Origin: CAYLOP01 sp964385305
Lineage (GTDB): Bacteria > Chloroflexota > Anaerolineae > Anaerolineales > E44-bin32
Reading direction: 5' to 3'
NCBI GenBank assembly: GCA_964385305.1
Contig: CAYLOP010000134.1
Coordinates: 1 to 8,606, forward strand
Length of the DNA: 8,606 bases
Shown: piece after piece, positions 5,853 through 8,606 of the stretch
How positions within the stretch are numbered: position 1 is the first letter of the stretch
Layout of the letters: each line of letters begins with the position of its first letter
Position numbers and translations under genes: made by a program
The notes under the pieces: generated by a model
Database searches by the model: none
What the model was told of the DNA's origin: nothing
What the model saw: only the letters and a program-made list of their open reading frames with translations

Positions 5853-7427
5853 TCAAGAACTGACCATCATTGCAGCTAGTCGGGACGCGTCCGCGTTGTT
5901 ACCCAGCACAATGGCGCCTGTTTTCTCAAAGGCTGCGCGTTGATAGTTCAGGTTCTGTGGGTCGCCCTCTGTTCCGGTGATCGAGATCACGATGATGAGT
6001 TCGCGTCCGCCGCTGGCGGCGATCTGCCGCGCCCGTTCAACCGCCGGCGCCAACTCACAGGCTGGGTTGGGGTGGGCGCCGTACCCTAAGACAACGTCCA
6101 TCTGAATCCCTGCTACGGAAGGATCACCAACCTCTTGCATCAGACGGCGAATGCGTAAGTCGTTGTCAATCATCGGATGAGGTCTTCCCACCGTAAACTC
6201 TTCTTCACCCAAATCCAACGCCGTGTGCTGGTAACTTTGGTTTGGATCTGGCATTTTGAATTCAGGCTTGAGCGGAGCATTGGACCAAACCGCTCCAAGC
6301 CGCTCCCCCCATATCCGCATCGCTTCCTCGCACAGCGTGCCCCCACTGAACAAGCCGCGGAGATATTTCTGTTCCACCTTCAATTGGGACCGTAGGCTTT
6401 CGGCTCGAACCTGAAGATCGTTTACCTCCTGCTCCAGTTGCGACCGGACTGTTGCCAAATCAACACCTTGTACAAGCGCGGCGGCCACCCAAGAAGCTTC
6501 CTTCAATGTGCTCGCCCTATAAATCACTATCCCATCTGTTTTCGAGAGAGGAACCTGAGGTGTAAATCTCTCTTCCATGAATGCGACAACTGCCGGTTTC
6601 TTCCCAGACTTTAAATGGACAAGCACCTTTTCAGCCACGTCCGCAGATGGTAGTTTCGAGATGGCAATGATGACCTTGGTTTCTGGATCCTTTTGCAAAG
6701 CCTCAAGTGCATGCAGCGTCATCATTCCCCCAACCGCATCGGAGAGATCCCGTCCTCCCACGCCGATCGCCTGCGAGACACCCACGCCCTGCTTGGCTAG
6801 CAACGAGCTCACTTCCTGTAGCCCGGTGCCGGCAGCAGAGACAATCCCCACAGCACCTCGTGGAACGGCATTGGCGAAGGCCAAAGCCACACCGTTGATG
6901 ATCGCCGTGCCTGCTCCTGGCCCCATCATCAGTAGATCGTTGTCAACCGCGTAACGCTTCAGAGCAATTTCATCCACCAAGGAGACATTATCACTGAAAA
7001 GCAACACATGCAGGCCTTGACGAAGGGCAGCCCAGGCTTCTGCAGCGGCGTATTGACCAGATACCGAGACCACAGCTAAATTGGACGCGGGATGTGATCG
7101 AACCGCAGTGCGCAGCGTACGTGGATGGTGTTCGCCTGCTGTCGCAGCTTGAGTCCCTCGGGTGGCAAGCAGCGTCTCTGCCTGGGCAATCGCCGCCTCA
7201 AGCGTGTCTTCCCTAGCTTTGATCGCAATAATGAGATCGTTTGAAGTTGCTTTAAGGGCTTCTGATGCAAAAAGATCTGCTCGTGTAAGCAGACCCTTGT
7301 TCGCATCCGTGCCCATCAATAATGCCGCATCCTCAACGCCGGAGAAACCCCTAAGGTCGCGGGCTACAGCCATGAGCGTCACAGAGTCGTAGTATTGGCT
7401 TGCCTTTACAACGCACTTAACAGCCAC
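5853..7427 (-). CDS. fdrA: FdrA-like protein (succinyl-CoA synthetase superfamily, oxamate carbamoyltransferase subunit homologue)
   Basis: This 524-residue protein resembles E. coli FdrA (about 555 residues) from end to end. FdrA is built like a fused succinyl-CoA synthetase and acts with YlbE/AllG and AllH in carbamoyl transfer to oxamate. Seen here: YDSVTLM and LLMGTDANKGLL (13-47) at the N-terminus; a Rossmann-type CoA-binding region (about 117-325) with FSDNVSL, MGPGAGTAIING (168-179), VSAAGTGLQEV and VGGRDLSDAVGG (223-234); a charged helical stretch (about 322-352); LRGLFSGGTLCEEA (356-369); VGRPHPMID (413-421); and GYGAHPNPA (448-456) in the C-terminal ligase-CoA domain. As I recall, FdrA relatives have GPDCGT where this has GPGAGT. 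The start is GTG at 7427, with AGGAGG at 7438-7433 and 5-nt spacing. The neighbouring ATG at 7432 is out of frame. It is the first gene of the run, with a DUF1116 partner three genes downstream. The true substrate is unproven. Confidence 0.9.
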   Translation of the reverse strand: MAVKCVVKASQYYDSVTLMAVARDLRGFSGVEDAALLMGTDANKGLLTRADLFASEALKATSNDLIIAIKAREDTLEAAIAQAETLLATRGTQAATAGEHHPRTLRTAVRSHPASNLAVVSVSGQYAAAEAWAALRQGLHVLLFSDNVSLVDEIALKRYAVDNDLLMMGPGAGTAIINGVALAFANAVPRGAVGIVSAAGTGLQEVSSLLAKQGVGVSQAIGVGGRDLSDAVGGMMTLHALEALQKDPETKVIIAISKLPSADVAEKVLVHLKSGKKPAVVAFMEERFTPQVPLSKTDGIVIYRASTLKEASWVAAALVQGVDLATVRSQLEQEVNDLQVRAESLRSQLKVEQKYLRGLFSGGTLCEEAMRIWGERLGAVWSNAPLKPEFKMPDPNQSYQHTALDLGEEEFTVGRPHPMIDNDLRIRRLMQEVGDPSVAGIQMDVVLGYGAHPNPACELAPAVERARQIAASGGRELIIVISITGTEGDPQNLNYQRAAFEKTGAIVLGNNADASRLAAMMVSS

Positions 7428-7432
7428 GACAT

Positions 7433-7438
7433 CCTCCT
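7433..7438 (-). promoter_or_regulatory. Ribosome binding site of the FdrA-like gene
   Basis: AGGAGG on the minus strand lies 5 nt before GTG 7427-7425. The resulting N-terminus aligns with that of E. coli FdrA. The next in-frame ATG is codon 19 and would remove the first strand, so GTG is preferred. Confidence 0.75.
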
Positions 7439-7456
7439 GCCTTGACTGCCTTCTCC

Positions 7457-7484
7457 TTTGTACCTTAAAGCCCTATTCCTTCAA
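7457..7484 (-). promoter_or_regulatory. Weak candidate promoter for the FdrA-led operon
   Basis: TTGAAG (7484-7479) and TACAAA (7462-7457) on the minus strand are separated by 16 nt. Each matches 4 of 6 positions of the sigma-70 consensus. Transcription would begin near 7450, giving a short leader that contains the Shine-Dalgarno. An isolated TATAGT at 7617-7612 has no partner -35 at normal spacing. Such matches arise by chance, so this is only a candidate. Confidence 0.25.
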
Positions 7485-7712
7485 CATCATTTCCGGTCAA
7501 TTGTGATGGATAGTCCCGTGACCAGTGGATAGTTCTCTCGGGCAACTCCCGGGTTCAAACGAGCATCATGTAACCGGATGCCTACGTACGTATGTATTCC
7601 TCCTCCAACCCACTATACCCGATCGACGAATAAGATTTCTCGTCCAATCTGCCACAACTAAGAATAATTCCTCCAGCCACCAGTTTGCTCGGCAAGGTTG
7701 GACTAAATGTAT

Positions 7713-7913
7713 TCAACCGTGATTGGGTATCGGTATGGTGGCCAGGCGCCACAAATCGGCTATCTTTTACGTCGAGGGCGATCGATCACCGGTATTTAGA
7801 TCGCCACCTCTAATCCATTTCTCCATGCATTGAAACACAAGATCAACCAGGTTTGTTCTGTGTAATCGGCCTGAGGCCACCTGATTCTGTATCTCTTCAC
7901 ACATCACAAACAT
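7713..7913 (-). pseudogene. Remnant of a GntR-family transcriptional regulator (N-terminus)
   Basis: A short minus-strand frame, from ATG 7913 to TAA 7769-7767, encodes 48 residues. Its second half, NLVDLVFQCMEKWIRGG plus DLNTGDRSPS, matches the opening of the GntR winged helix-turn-helix (hydrophobic helix 1, I-x2-G-[DE]-L-x2-G-D-R-x-P-S). In intact relatives this continues as PSERELAEQLGVSRTPVREAL. Here the TAA falls exactly at the arginine after PSE, and the same frame resumes as KIADLWRLATIPIPNHG before a TGA at 7715-7713. That places K-I-A over E-L-A and the PI over PV without a gap, which suggests decay by point mutation. No later HTH or ligand-binding domain is recognisable, and there is no good Shine-Dalgarno. 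It may once have controlled the FdrA-led operon. A chance match or an expressed 48-residue peptide cannot be excluded. Confidence 0.5.
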
Positions 7914-7953
7914 TTTGTTGTGCTCTATGAAAACGCTGGGTAGGTGTGATTAG

Positions 7954-7980
7954 ATTATCGGATGTCAGATCATAAGTCAA
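7954..7980 (-). promoter_or_regulatory. Candidate promoter upstream of the regulator remnant
   Basis: TTGACT (7980-7975) and GATAAT (7959-7954) on the minus strand each match 5 of 6 consensus positions, with a short 15-nt spacer. Transcription would start near 7947, about 34 nt before the ATG of the GntR-like remnant. This could be its old promoter and may now read into the operon. Confidence 0.3.
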
Positions 7981-8156
7981 CGTCGGCTCCCCCCGTCATA
8001 ACATTGACAGCGGCTATGCATAAACCCTTCGTGCGCCTACCGATCCCTAAAGGCGTTAGAACGCTGCCGAGACAACTGGGGGACGAATACCGCTCGCCGG
8101 AAGCAGTCAGTATCACACCCAATGGACAGAAAGGATAGATCATAAACCGGACACAC

Positions 8157-8606
8157 TTACGAGAGCACGAGCGGCGTCCCGTGAATGGGATGATCCATCA
8201 CCTGGATCGCCAGGCCATAGACCGCCGCCAATTCATCCGGCGTCAGCACATCCGCGGGCGCCCCCATTTTGCGAATCGCTCCGTTGGAAAGCAGCGCGAC
8301 CGTATCCGCGAAACGCGCCACGAGGTTGAGGTCGTGAAGCGTGATCATGACCGCCAATCCCTGCTCCTGGGCAAGTGAACGGACCAGAAGTAAGACTTCT
8401 TCTTGATGCTTGAGGTCCAGGTGCGCTGTGGGCTCGTCCAGCAGCAAGATCCTCGCGGATTGGGCGATGGCGCGCGCGATCAACACGCGCTGCTGCTCAC
8501 CGCCAGAGAGCTCACCAACCTTACGATCCACGAACGGATCCGTCCCCGTCCTGGTCATGGCTTCGAGCGCGATTTCATAGTCTGCATCCCCCTCACGGCC
8601 AAGCCA
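8157..8606 (-). CDS. ABC transporter ATP-binding protein, FecE/FhuC/BtuD type (5' end outside window)
   Basis: The last 149 residues of an ABC ATPase are present; the frame stays open to the window edge. An internal methionine at 8558 is not the start, because GREGDADYEIALEAM precedes it in frame and fits the family. Visible in order: the signature LSGGEQQRV, Walker B ILLLDEP, D-loop TAHLDL and switch histidine in ITLHDLNLVARF. The C-terminus, with ADVLTPDELAAVYGLAIQV and HPIHGTPLV, is typical of importers for iron chelates, haem, cobalamin and, in some cases, molybdate. Walker A and the Q-loop are outside the window. It would energise a BtuC/FecCD-like permease, presumably encoded upstream. 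It is 729 nt from the FdrA-led operon and probably a separate transcription unit. A molybdate role would fit the Mo hydroxylase, but nothing here proves it. Confidence 0.92.
   Translation of the reverse strand, partial: WLGREGDADYEIALEAMTRTGTDPFVDRKVGELSGGEQQRVLIARAIAQSARILLLDEPTAHLDLKHQEEVLLLVRSLAQEQGLAVMITLHDLNLVARFADTVALLSNGAIRKMGAPADVLTPDELAAVYGLAIQVMDHPIHGTPLVLS

Larger units (their letters stand above)
7428..8156. other. Gene-poor intergenic region with a regulator remnant and short palindromes
   Basis: This 729-nt stretch lies between the ABC ATPase gene and the FdrA-like gene and holds no intact gene I can support. It contains the GntR-like remnant (7713-7913). It also holds the direct repeat TGGATAGT (7507-7514 and 7526-7533), the palindrome TACGTACGTA (7583-7592), and GTGGC/GCCAC (7738-7742, 7748-7752). 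An orphan Shine-Dalgarno-like GGAGGAGG (7606-7599, minus strand) is followed by no usable start codon. GCGT-TAGA-ACGC (8053-8064) could form a small hairpin after the ABC gene, with only CTTTAG following on the minus strand, so it is a poor terminator. The operon promoter presumably lies in this stretch. Confidence 0.6.

Noticed and set aside
7541..7563. tRNA-like GGGTTCAAAC resembling a T-loop
   Set aside because: The flanking bases do not form a T-stem, and no acceptor stem or anticodon arm is found nearby.
8050..8069. Hairpin GCGT-TAGA-ACGC as a terminator of the ABC gene
   Set aside because: The stem is only 4-5 bp and is followed on the minus strand by CTTTAG rather than a U-tract.
7970..8143. 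Minus-strand open frame of 57 codons between the ABC gene and the regulator remnant
   Set aside because: There is no Shine-Dalgarno before the ATG and no recognisable family, and its composition looks non-coding.
7980..8156. Riboswitch (cobalamin, TPP or molybdenum cofactor type) upstream of the operon
   Set aside because: None of the conserved boxes I know for these classes is present on either strand.

Overview
The window is bacterial DNA, moderately GC-rich by eye, with strong Shine-Dalgarno sequences of the AGGAGG type in front of nearly every gene. Everything recognisable is on the minus strand. The lineage cannot be fixed from the sequence. SCP-x-type thiolases next to DUF35 proteins, and CoxMSL-type molybdenum hydroxylases, occur in Chloroflexota, Gram-positive anaerobes, Deltaproteobacteria and Actinobacteria, so I leave it open. 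There are no IS elements, CRISPR arrays, rRNAs or tRNAs.

Layout, reading along the minus strand from high to low coordinates. (i) The 3' part of a FecE/FhuC/BtuD-type ABC ATPase gene, cut by the window edge (8157-8606). (ii) A gene-poor stretch (7428-8156) holding what looks like the decayed N-terminus of a GntR-family regulator, some palindromes and weak promoter candidates. (iii) A compact run of genes, probably one operon: an FdrA-like protein (GTG start), a GNAT-like protein of unknown role, an SCP-x-type thiolase homologue, a DUF35 zinc-ribbon/OB-fold protein, a DUF1116 (YlbE/AllG-like) protein, a cyclase-family metal hydrolase, and the FAD (M) and [2Fe-2S] (S) subunits of a CO-dehydrogenase/xanthine-dehydrogenase-type molybdenum hydroxylase. 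The window ends inside the S subunit. The large molybdopterin subunit would be expected just beyond coordinate 1. Several junctions are translationally coupled: two ATGA overlaps, one 29-nt overlap and one stop directly abutting a start.

How the genes may work together (inference). FdrA and DUF1116 proteins belong to the oxamate carbamoyltransferase system of the E. coli allantoin locus. Here the two genes are separated by a GNAT-like/thiolase/DUF35 module and followed by a cyclase-family amidohydrolase and a molybdenum hydroxylase. The set reads like a catabolic pathway for a nitrogen-containing, probably heterocyclic compound: hydroxylation (Mo hydroxylase), ring or amide hydrolysis (cyclase family), carbamoyl or acyl transfer (FdrA/DUF1116), and C-C bond chemistry on a CoA thioester (thiolase/DUF35). 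The most striking feature is that the thiolase homologue has proline at the position of the catalytic cysteine while keeping both active-site histidines. It is therefore unlikely to be an ordinary thiolase.
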